Source of the DNA: Tellurirhabdus rosea
Lineage (GTDB): Bacteria > Bacteroidota > Bacteroidia > Cytophagales > Spirosomataceae
Reading direction: 5' to 3'
DNA: 64,000 bases
Assembly: GCF_026278345.1 (NCBI RefSeq)
Contig: NZ_CP111085.1
Location: forward strand, 3,675,501-3,739,500
Each line of letters starts with the position of its first letter. The first letter of the stretch is position 1. The notes beneath the pieces are model-generated. The model searched no databases, was not told where the DNA came from, and saw only the letters and a program-made list of their open reading frames with translations. Below are positions 51,329 to 59,867 of the stretch, one piece after another. A program made the translations under genes and the position numbers.

Positions 51329-51508
51329 ATGCGCGAAATGACCAATATGCTGCGTGAAATGACTAACAAAACCGTGCCAGGAGTCCGGTAAATAATTCGC
51401 TCTCTTCCAAGCCCCCAAAAAGACCAAAACCGGAAAAAATGCGGAATTCACCCGGTAGGGGCATAATTATTTAGTCATTTCACGCAGCATATTGGTCATT
51501 TCGCGCAT
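51329..51508. repeat. Perfect 37-bp inverted repeat with 21-base-spaced GAAATGAC boxes
   Basis: Arms 51329-51365 and 51472-51508 are identical in inverted orientation, with a 106-base spacer. Each arm has two boxes of the type GCGnGAAATGACYAA; GAAATGAC starts at 51335 and 51356 in the left arm, and its complement GTCATTTC at 51474 and 51495 in the right arm, always 21 bases apart. The arms lie at about -40 to -75 of the two divergent promoters. Confidence 0.85.
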
Positions 51509-51514
51509 GTGCGC

Positions 51515-51546
51515 TTGCATTGGGGGGAGCGAAGGGTGTAGTTTCG
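51515..51546 (+). promoter_or_regulatory. Candidate promoter of the IS630-like gene
   Basis: TTG at 51515-51517 and TAGTTTCG at 51539-51546 are 21 bases apart, close to the -33/-7 consensus, and the right arm of the inverted repeat lies directly upstream. Confidence 0.4.
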
Positions 51547-51586
51547 GTTGTCGATTACGATTTCAACCCGATACTCAACCGAAACT
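51540..51586. repeat. 11-bp inverted repeat abutting a start codon
   Basis: AGTTTCGGTTG (51540-51550) and CAACCGAAACT (51576-51586) are perfect complements. The second touches the ATG at 51587. It could form an mRNA hairpin hiding the start, or be a dimeric operator or transposon end. Confidence 0.6.
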
Positions 51587-52012
51587 ATGCGCAAGATCAA
51601 GAGCCTGACCAACGAACAAGTTGACCTTCTGAGAAAGGCAATTCGTGAAAATTCAAGCAACGCTTTCCGCAAGCGCTGCCAGTGCATTCTGTACAGTTTC
51701 CACGGTCTGACGGTTACTGAACTGATGGAGGTCTTTGAAGTTGATCGCCGCAGCATTTACAACTGGCTCAATCGTTGGGAAAAGGGCGGACTCGATGCGC
51801 TTTCCGACCGGCCGGGCCGGGGACTGAAGCCGAAACTGAATCCTGCCAACGATTACCACGTGCAGGAGGTCCTGAAAGCCATGCAGGTGTACGCCCGCCA
51901 GCCACAGCAGGTCCTTAACCACGTGAACACGCACCTGCCCGTGTCTGTAAGTCAGGACACTCTGCGTCGATTTGTAAAGAAATTATCGACTACTGTTCAG
52001 GCAGGCATCTGA
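51587..52012 (+). CDS. IS630-like helix-turn-helix protein without a DDE domain
   Basis: A 141-residue protein with the DNA-binding half of IS630-type transposases: RKAIRENSSNAFRKRCQCIL, VTELMEVFEVDRRSIYNWLN, RWEKGGLDALSDRPGRG and VSVSQDTLRRFVKKLST. The DDE catalytic part is missing and no second frame follows. The reading frame is intact and has a promoter and control region, so it may serve as a regulator rather than be simple debris. The start at 51587 (MRKIKSLTNEQ) is preferred over 51548, which lies within the inverted repeat. Confidence 0.75.
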   Translation: MRKIKSLTNEQVDLLRKAIRENSSNAFRKRCQCILYSFHGLTVTELMEVFEVDRRSIYNWLNRWEKGGLDALSDRPGRGLKPKLNPANDYHVQEVLKAMQVYARQPQQVLNHVNTHLPVSVSQDTLRRFVKKLSTTVQAGI

Positions 52013-52117
52013 CAATGAATTTTTTAAGGCCGAAAGGCCGGATAAATAGACCAAATTAAGAAACCGTAACTCAAATCAGACGCGCCGAAAGTCGGCCTGT
52101 TGCATTCAGACAACGAT

Positions 52118-52525
52118 ATGATGACTTCTACCAATCTTTCGCTTCCCTTCGCTCACGACAGTGTATCGTTTGAAAACGTCTGGACAAAGGCAATCAACGG
52201 ACTTCACCAGCGGTATTACCTGCTGGCCGACAGCATCATGTGGTTTCGCCGGGAACAGGAAACGAGCTCAAATCCGCTGGCCGCGCTGCGGGAAAGCAAA
52301 AACATTGAAGAACTGGGCATGCTGCAGCAGGAAGTAATGGGCGTGCTGTGCGATCTGCTGGCTGATGCTCCTGAGACGGACGTAACGATGGCGCTGCCGA
52401 TCAAACTGCAACTGCAGCAGGACGCCATGATTCTGCAACAGGTCAATCACCGGGTTGACGTGGTTCTGTCGCGGCTGCGCATGAAAAATCCAGCCTTCGA
52501 GAGCTGGATGCAGCAGGAACATTAA
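52118..52525 (+). CDS. Small helical protein of unknown function
   Basis: A 135-residue protein from MM at 52118/52121 (MTSTNLSLPFAHDSVSFENV) to NPAFESWMQQEH. It is predicted to be nearly all helical (LHQRYYLLADSIMWFRREQE, LPIKLQLQQDAMILQQVNHR). No signal peptide or known domain. CAACGAT precedes the ATG. It lies after the IS630-like gene by 105 bases and may belong to the same transcript. Confidence 0.65.
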   Translation: MMTSTNLSLPFAHDSVSFENVWTKAINGLHQRYYLLADSIMWFRREQETSSNPLAALRESKNIEELGMLQQEVMGVLCDLLADAPETDVTMALPIKLQLQQDAMILQQVNHRVDVVLSRLRMKNPAFESWMQQEH

Positions 52526-52557
52526 TAAGGAAACCCTAACCCCTTAACTATATCCAC

Positions 52558-52594
52558 AAACGGCCCCTCCTGTCAGCAGGAGGGGCCGTTTTTT
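52558..52594. terminator. Hairpin terminator between convergent genes
   Basis: AAACGGCCCCTCCTG (52558-52572) pairs perfectly with CAGGAGGGGCCGTTT (52577-52591) around TCAG, followed by more Ts. Confidence 0.88.
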
Positions 52595-54569
52595 ATCCGG
52601 TTACGACCGTGCCCAGTTCCGCCGCGATCTGCTTGTCGATTTCCTTTAGATGCTTGAACTCGGTCATCAATTCGATACACTGTTCGTATTCCTGCCGGTC
52701 CTGGGCCTCTGCAATCTGCCGCTTGACAGCCTCCATCTTATCTTCTACAATGGTTTTCTTTAGTCGCAGCACATTGCCATAAGCGGCATCCGCAATTTTG
52801 TCCAGTTCGGTCGGGACGTAAATCTCGTGCTTCAGCCAGCCGTCGCTCAATTCATAGCGGTTCGTCACCAGATGCACGGTCTGCTGCTGCACCTCCCTGG
52901 ACGAATGCCGCAGGAAGTACTCCGCCGACCGGATTTCCTGTTCGGCAAACCCGGCCCGGATGTCGTTGAGCATATCCCGGAAGAGCGGAGTGACAAACTG
53001 AATCCCGTTCAGCTCGTGCAGCATGTAATGGCAGAGCGAAACGGAAGGCTCCAGTTCGACCGGACCATAATTCAGGAGCAGGCGCAGGCATTCTTCCTCG
53101 TGCCGGTAATAAAGGGTCTGGACCTGGCTGACGGCGGGCTTGGCCGGCTGCTCGGGGGCCGCCGGTGCCGGTTCGACGGGCATGTCGCCCCAAAACTCAT
53201 CAAAAGGCGGCTCGGCGGGCGGTGCGCTGGGCTCATTCCGGGGGCGGACCGGCTTGTCCTGCTGTTTGCGAAGCAGTTTGTTGCTCTCCGAAATCAGCGT
53301 CTGCTCGTCTACCCGGAGCTGCCGTGCCGTTTTCTGGAAAAACACCTGCCGCTTGATGGCGTCGGGAATTTTGGTAATGCTCTGGACGACTTCGGTGATG
53401 ACCTCGGCCCGTTTGAAGGGATTATCGCCCGCATCCCGCAGCAACATTTCCGTTTTGAACGAGATAAAGTCCTGCGTATGGTCCTGCAGGTGCTTCTTGA
53501 ACGCTTCTGTGCCGACCTTCCGGACGTAACTGTCGGGGTCGTCTCCGTCCGGGAACGAAGCCACGCTCACGTTCAGCCCTTCTTCCAGAACCATATCCAG
53601 CCCGCGCAGGGCCGCTTTGATCCCCGCCGCATCGCCGTCGTACAGAATCGTTACATTTTCGGTGAAGCGGCTGATGAGGCGAATCTGCTCGATGGTCAGG
53701 GAGGTGCCGGACGAAGCCACCACATTGCGGATGCCCGCCTGGTGGAGCGAAATAACGTCGGTATAGCCTTCGGTCAGGAAACAAACATCCTCCTGGCGGA
53801 TGGCCTGCTTGGCCTGAAAGATTCCGTAAAGAACCTGACTTTTATGGTAAACCTCCGTTTCCGGTGAGTTGATGTACTTCGGCTGGTTCTTGTCGTTGAC
53901 CAGAATCCGTGCCCCGAAGGCAATGACCCGCCCCGACACGTTATGAATCGGAAAAATAACCCGGCCCCGGAAGCGGTCGTACGTACGGCCCCGGTCGTTG
54001 GTGAGGATCAGACCGGCTTTGGCCAGCAGTTCGGGCCGATAGCCCCGTTTCTGGGCTTCGAGCAGGAGCGCGTCCCAGACGTCGGCGCTGTAGCCCAGTT
54101 CAAAGGCATCGACCGTATCGTTCAGAAAACCCCGTTCGCGGAAGTAGCTTAGCCCGATTCCGCGGCCATCCTCCGATTCCAGCAATTGTTTCCGGTAAAA
54201 GTCTTTCGCAAAATTCAGGACGATGAACAGGCTTTCGCGCTCATTCTGCCGCAGCAACTCTTCGGGCGTAGCTTCCTGCTCCGGAATTTCGATGCTGTAT
54301 TTCTTCGCCAGCGACCGCAGGGCCTCCGGGTAGCTCACGTTTTCGATGTCCATGATGAACCGGACCGAATCACCCGCCTTGCCGCAGCCGAAGCATTTAT
54401 AAATTTGCCGGGCCGGGTTGACGTTGAACGATGGCGTCTTCTCGTTGTGAAACGGGCAGCACGCGCTATAGTTCTGGCCCTTTTTCTTCAACGAAACATA
54501 ATCACCCACCACTTCCAGAATGTCTGCCGACTGCCGGATGCGTTCAATTATTTCTTCAGGAATACGCAT
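52593..54569 (-). CDS. dnaG: DNA primase
   Basis: A 658-residue primase making RNA primers at the replication fork. The zinc-binding domain shows CPFHNEKTPSF with Cys38 and His41, then Cys59 and Cys62 in CFGCG, matching the CHC2 pattern. The Toprim domain has FLTEGYTDVISLHQAG with the catalytic Glu, SSGTSLT and LYDGDAAGIKA. A Pro-rich linker (about 440-490) precedes the helicase-binding C-terminal domain. The ATG at 54569 (MRIPEEIIERIRQSADILEV) is used rather than a TTG six bases upstream. Confidence 0.97.
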   Translation of the reverse strand: MRIPEEIIERIRQSADILEVVGDYVSLKKKGQNYSACCPFHNEKTPSFNVNPARQIYKCFGCGKAGDSVRFIMDIENVSYPEALRSLAKKYSIEIPEQEATPEELLRQNERESLFIVLNFAKDFYRKQLLESEDGRGIGLSYFRERGFLNDTVDAFELGYSADVWDALLLEAQKRGYRPELLAKAGLILTNDRGRTYDRFRGRVIFPIHNVSGRVIAFGARILVNDKNQPKYINSPETEVYHKSQVLYGIFQAKQAIRQEDVCFLTEGYTDVISLHQAGIRNVVASSGTSLTIEQIRLISRFTENVTILYDGDAAGIKAALRGLDMVLEEGLNVSVASFPDGDDPDSYVRKVGTEAFKKHLQDHTQDFISFKTEMLLRDAGDNPFKRAEVITEVVQSITKIPDAIKRQVFFQKTARQLRVDEQTLISESNKLLRKQQDKPVRPRNEPSAPPAEPPFDEFWGDMPVEPAPAAPEQPAKPAVSQVQTLYYRHEEECLRLLLNYGPVELEPSVSLCHYMLHELNGIQFVTPLFRDMLNDIRAGFAEQEIRSAEYFLRHSSREVQQQTVHLVTNRYELSDGWLKHEIYVPTELDKIADAAYGNVLRLKKTIVEDKMEAVKRQIAEAQDRQEYEQCIELMTEFKHLKEIDKQIAAELGTVVTG

Positions 54570-54762
54570 AATCAAAATTACAAAAACGGGCGGCGGTTTT
54601 CAGCAGGGGTGCTTAAAAACTTACCGCTCGTCAAGAGTTGTAAACGTCATGTTACCTAAATCGATTTTCAGAGTCATAATCAGACAAGCCACTGCCTGCG
54701 CGGAGGCCGTATTTTTCTTTGGCTATTGAAGCCTGCCAACTTGTTAATTTTTCTCTGTCTTC

Positions 54763-56151
54763 ATGAACAAGTGTTTATTTACCGAAAAAGGAGGGTGGCT
54801 GCGCCATGTCCGATTACTCAATTTTGCTATCCTGTGCCTGCTGTTGACCCTGGCAGGCTGTAAACACAATGCCGACCCGGACGTAACGCCGGAGGGCCGT
54901 TCTGCCGCCGATTTTAACGCCGACGTGGCCCTGCAATGGTCACAGATGCACCTGGACCTCATCCGGAGCACCGCAGGCTTCACGCCGCCCGTCGCCGCCC
55001 GGTCGCTGGGATACGGCGGGCTGACGCTTTACGAGGCCGTGGTGCCGGGTGTCAACGGCAATCGGTCACTGGCCGGACAGTTGAATGGTCTGGCCACCCT
55101 GCCGAAGCCCGAATCCGGAACCTACCACTGGCCAGCATCGGCGAATGCCGCCCAGGCGCAGATCCTGCGCGGCCTGTTTGCCAATACGTCGGAGGCGAAC
55201 AAAAAGCGCATTGATTCGCTCGAAACAACTTTGCAGAGCCAGTACCGCCGGGAAGCGGGCGAGGACGTTGCCAACCGGTCGGCCGCGTTTGGAAAAGCGG
55301 TTGCCGAAGCCATCTTCGCGTGGTCGAAGACGGACCGCGGGCACGAAGGGTATCTGCGGAATTTTCCGGCGGACTACGCGGTGCCGGTTCGGCCGGGAAA
55401 CTGGCAGCCGACCGAGAATGGCCGTCCGCCCATGCAGCCGTTCTGGGGAAGTAACCGGACGTTTCTGGCCGTCAACGCGGCCATGCCGATTCCGGAACCC
55501 ATTCCTTATTCGGCCGATGTCCGGTCGCAGTATTTTGCCCAGTACCTCGAAGTATACACCAAAAACCGGGCGCTGACGCAGGAAGAAAAGGAAATTGCCG
55601 TCTGGTGGGCCGACGACCCGAGCGAAACGTTTACTCCTCCCGGGCATTCTTACAATCTGGCCCGCATTGCCATCCAGAGCCGGAAGGCGAATCTGGCCGA
55701 GGCGGCCGAGGCGCTGGCCCGAACGGGGATTGCCGTGGCCGACGCGTTCATTCTTTGCTGGCGGTGCAAATACACCCATTTCAACGAACGGCCCTACACC
55801 TTCGTCCGCCGGGCGATCGACCCCGCCTGGGTTCCGTTCTGGCCCGCCCCGCCGTTTCCGGGCTTTGTTTCCGGGCACGCAACCCAATCCGCCGCGGCGG
55901 TGACGGTACTCGAGAGTGTGTTCGGAGAAAACTTTTCGTTCATCGACAACTCGCACGTCAGCCGTACACGCGACGCGGTCCGCAAGGTCGATTTCAAGGC
56001 CCGTTCCTTCGGTTCGCTCTGGGAAGCCGCCGAAGAATCTGCCTATTCCCGTTTTCTGGGCGGTATTCATACCCGGCAGGACAACGATACCGGACTCCGG
56101 GAAGGCCGGAAAATCGGGAGAAACATCAACGCCCTTTCGTGGAGGAATTAA
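54763..56151 (+). CDS. Vanadium-haloperoxidase-like (PAP2-superfamily) lipoprotein
   Basis: A 462-residue exported lipoprotein. The lipobox is LAGC near residue 33. The body matches Bacteroidota vanadium-dependent haloperoxidase-like proteins: an N-terminal helical part (LIRSTAGFTPPVAARSLGYG), then the phosphate/vanadate site with PFPGFVSGHATQSAAAV and RFLGGIHTRQDNDTGLREGR, and Arg in TFVRRAID. The family also holds acid phosphatases; the reaction here is not known. Its stop TAA lies four bases before the 7-base-word hairpin. Confidence 0.85.
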   Translation: MNKCLFTEKGGWLRHVRLLNFAILCLLLTLAGCKHNADPDVTPEGRSAADFNADVALQWSQMHLDLIRSTAGFTPPVAARSLGYGGLTLYEAVVPGVNGNRSLAGQLNGLATLPKPESGTYHWPASANAAQAQILRGLFANTSEANKKRIDSLETTLQSQYRREAGEDVANRSAAFGKAVAEAIFAWSKTDRGHEGYLRNFPADYAVPVRPGNWQPTENGRPPMQPFWGSNRTFLAVNAAMPIPEPIPYSADVRSQYFAQYLEVYTKNRALTQEEKEIAVWWADDPSETFTPPGHSYNLARIAIQSRKANLAEAAEALARTGIAVADAFILCWRCKYTHFNERPYTFVRRAIDPAWVPFWPAPPFPGFVSGHATQSAAAVTVLESVFGENFSFIDNSHVSRTRDAVRKVDFKARSFGSLWEAAEESAYSRFLGGIHTRQDNDTGLREGRKIGRNINALSWRN

Positions 56152-56154
56152 AAA

Positions 56155-56246
56155 TTAAGAGTTAAGAATTAAGAGTTAAAAAAAAGCTCCGCTGAAACAG
56201 GTTACCCGATCAAGCGGAGCTTATTCTTAACTCTTAACTCTTTTTA
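56155..56246. repeat. Seven-base-word hairpin (TTAAGAR) between convergent genes
   Basis: TTAA recurs at 56155, 56162, 56169 and 56176 on the plus strand; in the right arm it recurs at 56227 and 56234. A clamp AAGCTCCGCT (56184-56193) pairs with AGCGGAGCTT (56213-56222). TAA codons fall in all three frames on the plus strand. T-rich ends suit a bidirectional terminator. Confidence 0.85.
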
Positions 56247-58136
56247 GTAGGCTCTGACAATTTTGCCTTCCATGAAGTTGACGAAGGCTTTGTTGACGAC
56301 CTTGTTGCCGCCTGCCGTGGGGTAATTGCCCGTAAAGTACCAGTCGCCGGAATGGTTCGGGCAGGCCCGGTGCAGGTTCTCGACGGTCTGGAAGAGGACG
56401 GCCACTTCCGCGTTGATGCCTTTCGGGGTCACGATATCAGCGACTTTCTGCGAAAGTTCTTCGTGGGTAAACGGTGTATAAAGAGCCTTTACGTAGTTTT
56501 CGGCCGACGCGTTGCCCGATTCAATGGCGGCTACGCACTGGGCGTAGACCTCATCGGCCCGGTTGTCGAGGCCCCGGTCGCGGAGCAGTTGCATGGCGGC
56601 GCGGAAAGCCACAAACTCCTTCATCTTCGACATGTCGATGCCGTAGCAGTCCGGGAAACGGATTTGCGGGGCCGAGGAGACGATGATGATTTTCTTCGGA
56701 CCCAGCCGGTCGAGCATTTTCAGGATGCTCTTTTCCAGCGTAGTCCCGCGGACAATCGAGTCGTCGATGACCACCACATTATCCACGCCCTTTTTAATCA
56801 CTTCAAACGTGGTGTCGTACACGTGCGAAACCATGTCATCCCGGTGCGCATCGTCCGTGATGAACGTCCGGAGCTTCACATCTTTCGAAACCAGTTTTTC
56901 GATGCGGGGGCGGAAAGCCAGCAGTTTGTCGAGTTCTTCGTTGCTCAGGCCGCCTTCGATGATGGCCCGTTTACGTTTCTGGAACAGGTATTCTTCCAGT
57001 CCTTCCACCATGCCGAAGAAAGCCGTTTCGGCCGTATTCGGGATGTAGGAGAAGACCGTATTTTCGAGGTCGTAATCAACTTCCTTCAGAATCTGCGGAA
57101 TCAGCAGTTTCCCGAGCATTTTCCGCTCGTTGTAAATATCCGGATCGGTTGCGCGGGAGAAATAGATGCGCTCGAAGCTGCACGAACGCTTTTCGGTCGG
57201 CTGAATGAACTGGTATTCGTCGTATTCGCCGTACTTGTCGATGATCAGCGCATGGCCGGGCGTCACTTCCCGAATCTGGCTGTAATCGACGTTGAAGGCG
57301 GTTTTGATCGCCGGTTTTTCGGAAGCTACTACCACGACTTCGTCGTCGGCGTAGTAGTACGCCGGACGGATGCCGGACGGGTCGCGGGCCACAAAGGCCG
57401 CTCCGAAGCCGGTCATGCCGACCATCGCGTAGCCGCCGTCGAAATCGCGGCAGGAGCGGTGGAGGACACGCTGCAGGTCCAGGTTGTCTTCAATGATGTC
57501 CGACAGGTCCGGATTTTCGTAGATGCCTTTGAAACGGTCGAACACGCGCTGGTTTTCCTCGTCCAGGAAGTGGCCGATTTTCTCCATCACCGTCACCGTA
57601 TCGACTTTTTCTTTCGGGTGCTGACCCAGCGAAACGAGCTTGTTGAAAAGCTCTTCTACGTTGGTCATGTTGAAGTTGCCCGCCATCACCAGGTTGCGGC
57701 TCCGCCAGTTGCTCTGGCGGAGCATGGGGTGGCAGTTTTCAATTTCGTTGGCGCCGTGGGTACCGTAGCGAAGGTGTCCAAGCCAGACTTCCCCTGTAAA
57801 CGCCACGTTTTCCTGCAGCCACTGCCCGTCGAGCGCCCTGTCTTTGTGGTGCTTGACGGCCTTCCGGAATTTCTTGTTGATTTTGCCGAAAATATCCGCC
57901 ACCGGCTGTTGCTCAACGGAGCGGTAGCGGCTGATATAGCGGTGTCCCGGCGGTACATCAATCTTGATATTGGCGACCCCGGCCCCGTCCTGACCCCGGT
58001 TCACCTGCTTCTCCATCAGCAGGTAAAGTTTGTTGACGGCGTAGAGGGGGGTACCGTATTTATCGATGTAATACTGAAACGGTTTGCGGAGCCGGATGAG
58101 TGCAATGCCACACTCGTGCTTAATCGCGTCGCTCAT
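56244..58136 (-). CDS. purF: Amidophosphoribosyltransferase (PurF-type)
   Basis: A 630-residue enzyme for the first step of purine synthesis (PRPP + glutamine to phosphoribosylamine). The class II glutamine amidotransferase domain begins at HECGIALIRL with Cys9, so eight residues would have to be removed to expose the nucleophile; MEKQVNRGQDGAGVA and the later FTGEVWLGHLRYGTHGANEI follow the family. The PRPP loop is VVVIDDSIVRGTTLEKSI. It is longer than the usual 480-510 residues, mainly by insertions in the glutaminase half; Bacteroidota often carry such a long second form, so it may be a paralogue. Confidence 0.85.
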   Translation of the reverse strand: MSDAIKHECGIALIRLRKPFQYYIDKYGTPLYAVNKLYLLMEKQVNRGQDGAGVANIKIDVPPGHRYISRYRSVEQQPVADIFGKINKKFRKAVKHHKDRALDGQWLQENVAFTGEVWLGHLRYGTHGANEIENCHPMLRQSNWRSRNLVMAGNFNMTNVEELFNKLVSLGQHPKEKVDTVTVMEKIGHFLDEENQRVFDRFKGIYENPDLSDIIEDNLDLQRVLHRSCRDFDGGYAMVGMTGFGAAFVARDPSGIRPAYYYADDEVVVVASEKPAIKTAFNVDYSQIREVTPGHALIIDKYGEYDEYQFIQPTEKRSCSFERIYFSRATDPDIYNERKMLGKLLIPQILKEVDYDLENTVFSYIPNTAETAFFGMVEGLEEYLFQKRKRAIIEGGLSNEELDKLLAFRPRIEKLVSKDVKLRTFITDDAHRDDMVSHVYDTTFEVIKKGVDNVVVIDDSIVRGTTLEKSILKMLDRLGPKKIIIVSSAPQIRFPDCYGIDMSKMKEFVAFRAAMQLLRDRGLDNRADEVYAQCVAAIESGNASAENYVKALYTPFTHEELSQKVADIVTPKGINAEVAVLFQTVENLHRACPNHSGDWYFTGNYPTAGGNKVVNKAFVNFMEGKIVRAY

Positions 58137-58278
58137 GTATGTCAGGGATGATGCTTGATAAAATGGTAACCGACGGACGGGTTATTTCGTTCGGACCGGC
58201 TTGTACAAAGGTAGGAAGGTCGGGCAAAAAACGGGTGTTTTAAGTAAGTTTTAATGCGTCTGCCTACGGGCGCCGCGT

Positions 58279-59742
58279 TCAAAATCCCGCGATCCAGGTC
58301 ATTAGCCAATCCGGCCGAAAGAAAAATAACAGAATCGGAAAAGTCAGCGCCAGCGCCAGCCAGCCAGCACCGCGGGGCTGGGCAGCAGCCTCGGTTTCGG
58401 GCCCGGTCGCTGTCCGGAAGTACAGCAGGTACGGAAATTTGAGGTAGTAAAACAGCGAGAGAATGGCGTTCAGCAGACCAATGGCAAAAAGCGCCACCTG
58501 CCACGGATTACCCGATTGCTGCGCCGTTTCCCAGAGGGCCGAAAACGCTAGCAGTTTGGCCGTGAAGCCCACCGTGGGCGGCAGACCCGTCAGGGCCACC
58601 ATCACCACCGTCAGCGCCAGCGCCAGCTGTGGATGCCGGAAGCCCAGCCCCTCCAGCGACCGCAGCGTCAGCTGGCCGCCCTGGGCATCGGCCAGGAGGT
58701 CAATCAGCAGAAACGCCGCCATGTTGATGAACAGATAAGTCGCTACATAGAAGGTGGCGGCGTCGAACCCCGCTTCGCTAAAAGCCGAAATGCCGACCAG
58801 CAGAAACCCGGCATGGGCAATGGTCGAGTAGGCCAGCAGACGACGGGCGTCCGTCTGCCAGAGGGCCGACAGGTTTCCCAGCGTAATACTCGCCAGCGCA
58901 ATGACCGCCAGCGGCGTTTGAAAGTTGGCCGGAAGCGAGGTCAGCACACGCATCAGGATGAGCAGGGCCGCCGCTTTAGGAGCTACTGAAAAGAAGGAAA
59001 CCACGGGCGTCGGCGTCGCTTCGTACACATCAGGCGTCCAGACGTGAAAGGGAACCAGCGATAGTTTGAAAAAGAGGCCGACCAGCAGCAGCAGACTCGC
59101 CAGATAAACCACGTACGGACTGTTCTTGGCCAGTTCGACCTCCACGAGCGAGCTCGTCAGGTCGAGCGTACCGGTCAGCCCGTAGAGCAGCGAGATGCCG
59201 TAAAGCATGATCGCCGAGCTGACCGCCCCGAAAAGCAGGTATTTGATGCCGCCCTCCGACGCGCGGCGAGTGCCCGAAAGGGCCGTCAGCAGATAGGAAC
59301 TGATGGAAACGATCTCGATGCTGAGGTAAATCATCAGCAGATTGACCGACATCGTCATCAGGTACAGTCCCAGCAGCAGCGCCAGCAGGATGGGAAGCCA
59401 GTCGAGCGGGAGCCGCGGCCGCGTCAGGGAGGCGTGCAGCACGGCCACCCCCGCCGCCACCGTGACCACGAGTTTGAAGAAAATGGCCTGTTCGTCCCGG
59501 AAAAGCAGACTGCCGAACAAAAAGCCGCTATCCTGCCCGAACTGCCCGATTACCAGCGTCCCCGCCACCACAACCAGCAGCAGACTGAGACCCAGCATAA
59601 CGGCCCGGTGCCGGGCGGGAGATTGACGGAGCAGAAGCAGATCGGTGATGACCAGACCGGCGATACCAAAAACCAGAAACAGCTCCGGCCCGAAGCGGCT
59701 CAGGCTGCGCAGAATTTCCTGAAGTTGGTCGGCGAGTTGCAA
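58279..59742 (-). CDS. nuoN: NADH-quinone oxidoreductase subunit N
   Basis: A 487-residue membrane subunit of Complex I, one of the three antiporter-like proton-pumping units. It has about 14 helices with the proton_antipo_M pattern: YLSIEIVSISSYLLTALSGT with the conserved Glu, EGGIKYLLFGAVSSAIMLYG with Lys, PFHVWTPDVYEATPTPVVSF and GLPPTVGFTAKLLAFSALWE. The start is TTG at 59742, with an in-frame stop 12 bases upstream. No other nuo gene lies next to it; it is flanked by unrelated genes. Confidence 0.92.
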   Translation of the reverse strand: MQLADQLQEILRSLSRFGPELFLVFGIAGLVITDLLLLRQSPARHRAVMLGLSLLLVVVAGTLVIGQFGQDSGFLFGSLLFRDEQAIFFKLVVTVAAGVAVLHASLTRPRLPLDWLPILLALLLGLYLMTMSVNLLMIYLSIEIVSISSYLLTALSGTRRASEGGIKYLLFGAVSSAIMLYGISLLYGLTGTLDLTSSLVEVELAKNSPYVVYLASLLLLVGLFFKLSLVPFHVWTPDVYEATPTPVVSFFSVAPKAAALLILMRVLTSLPANFQTPLAVIALASITLGNLSALWQTDARRLLAYSTIAHAGFLLVGISAFSEAGFDAATFYVATYLFINMAAFLLIDLLADAQGGQLTLRSLEGLGFRHPQLALALTVVMVALTGLPPTVGFTAKLLAFSALWETAQQSGNPWQVALFAIGLLNAILSLFYYLKFPYLLYFRTATGPETEAAAQPRGAGWLALALTFPILLFFFRPDWLMTWIAGF

Positions 59743-59814
59743 AATAAAGGGTCAGAATCAGTTTTTATGGCGGCAAAGGTACGAAAAAACCGTTCGGCTT
59801 CCGGGGCAAATGGT

Positions 59815-59822
59815 TATCTTTG
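59815..59822 (+). promoter_or_regulatory. -7 element before the exported 215-residue protein
   Basis: TATCTTTG matches TAnnTTTG, 45 bases before the ATG at 59868. On the other strand TACCTTTG (59774-59781) could serve nuoN. Confidence 0.45.
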
Positions 59823-59867
59823 AAAAGACCCTGGTAATCAACTTTACCCCAATCCTGAATTTTTCCG

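Larger units (their letters stand above)
51264..51586. other. Divergent control region of two regulator-like genes
   Basis: A 323-base gap holding a perfect 37-bp inverted repeat with paired boxes in each arm, two candidate promoters facing outward, and an 11-bp inverted repeat abutting the rightward ATG. Each is listed separately. Confidence 0.6.
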
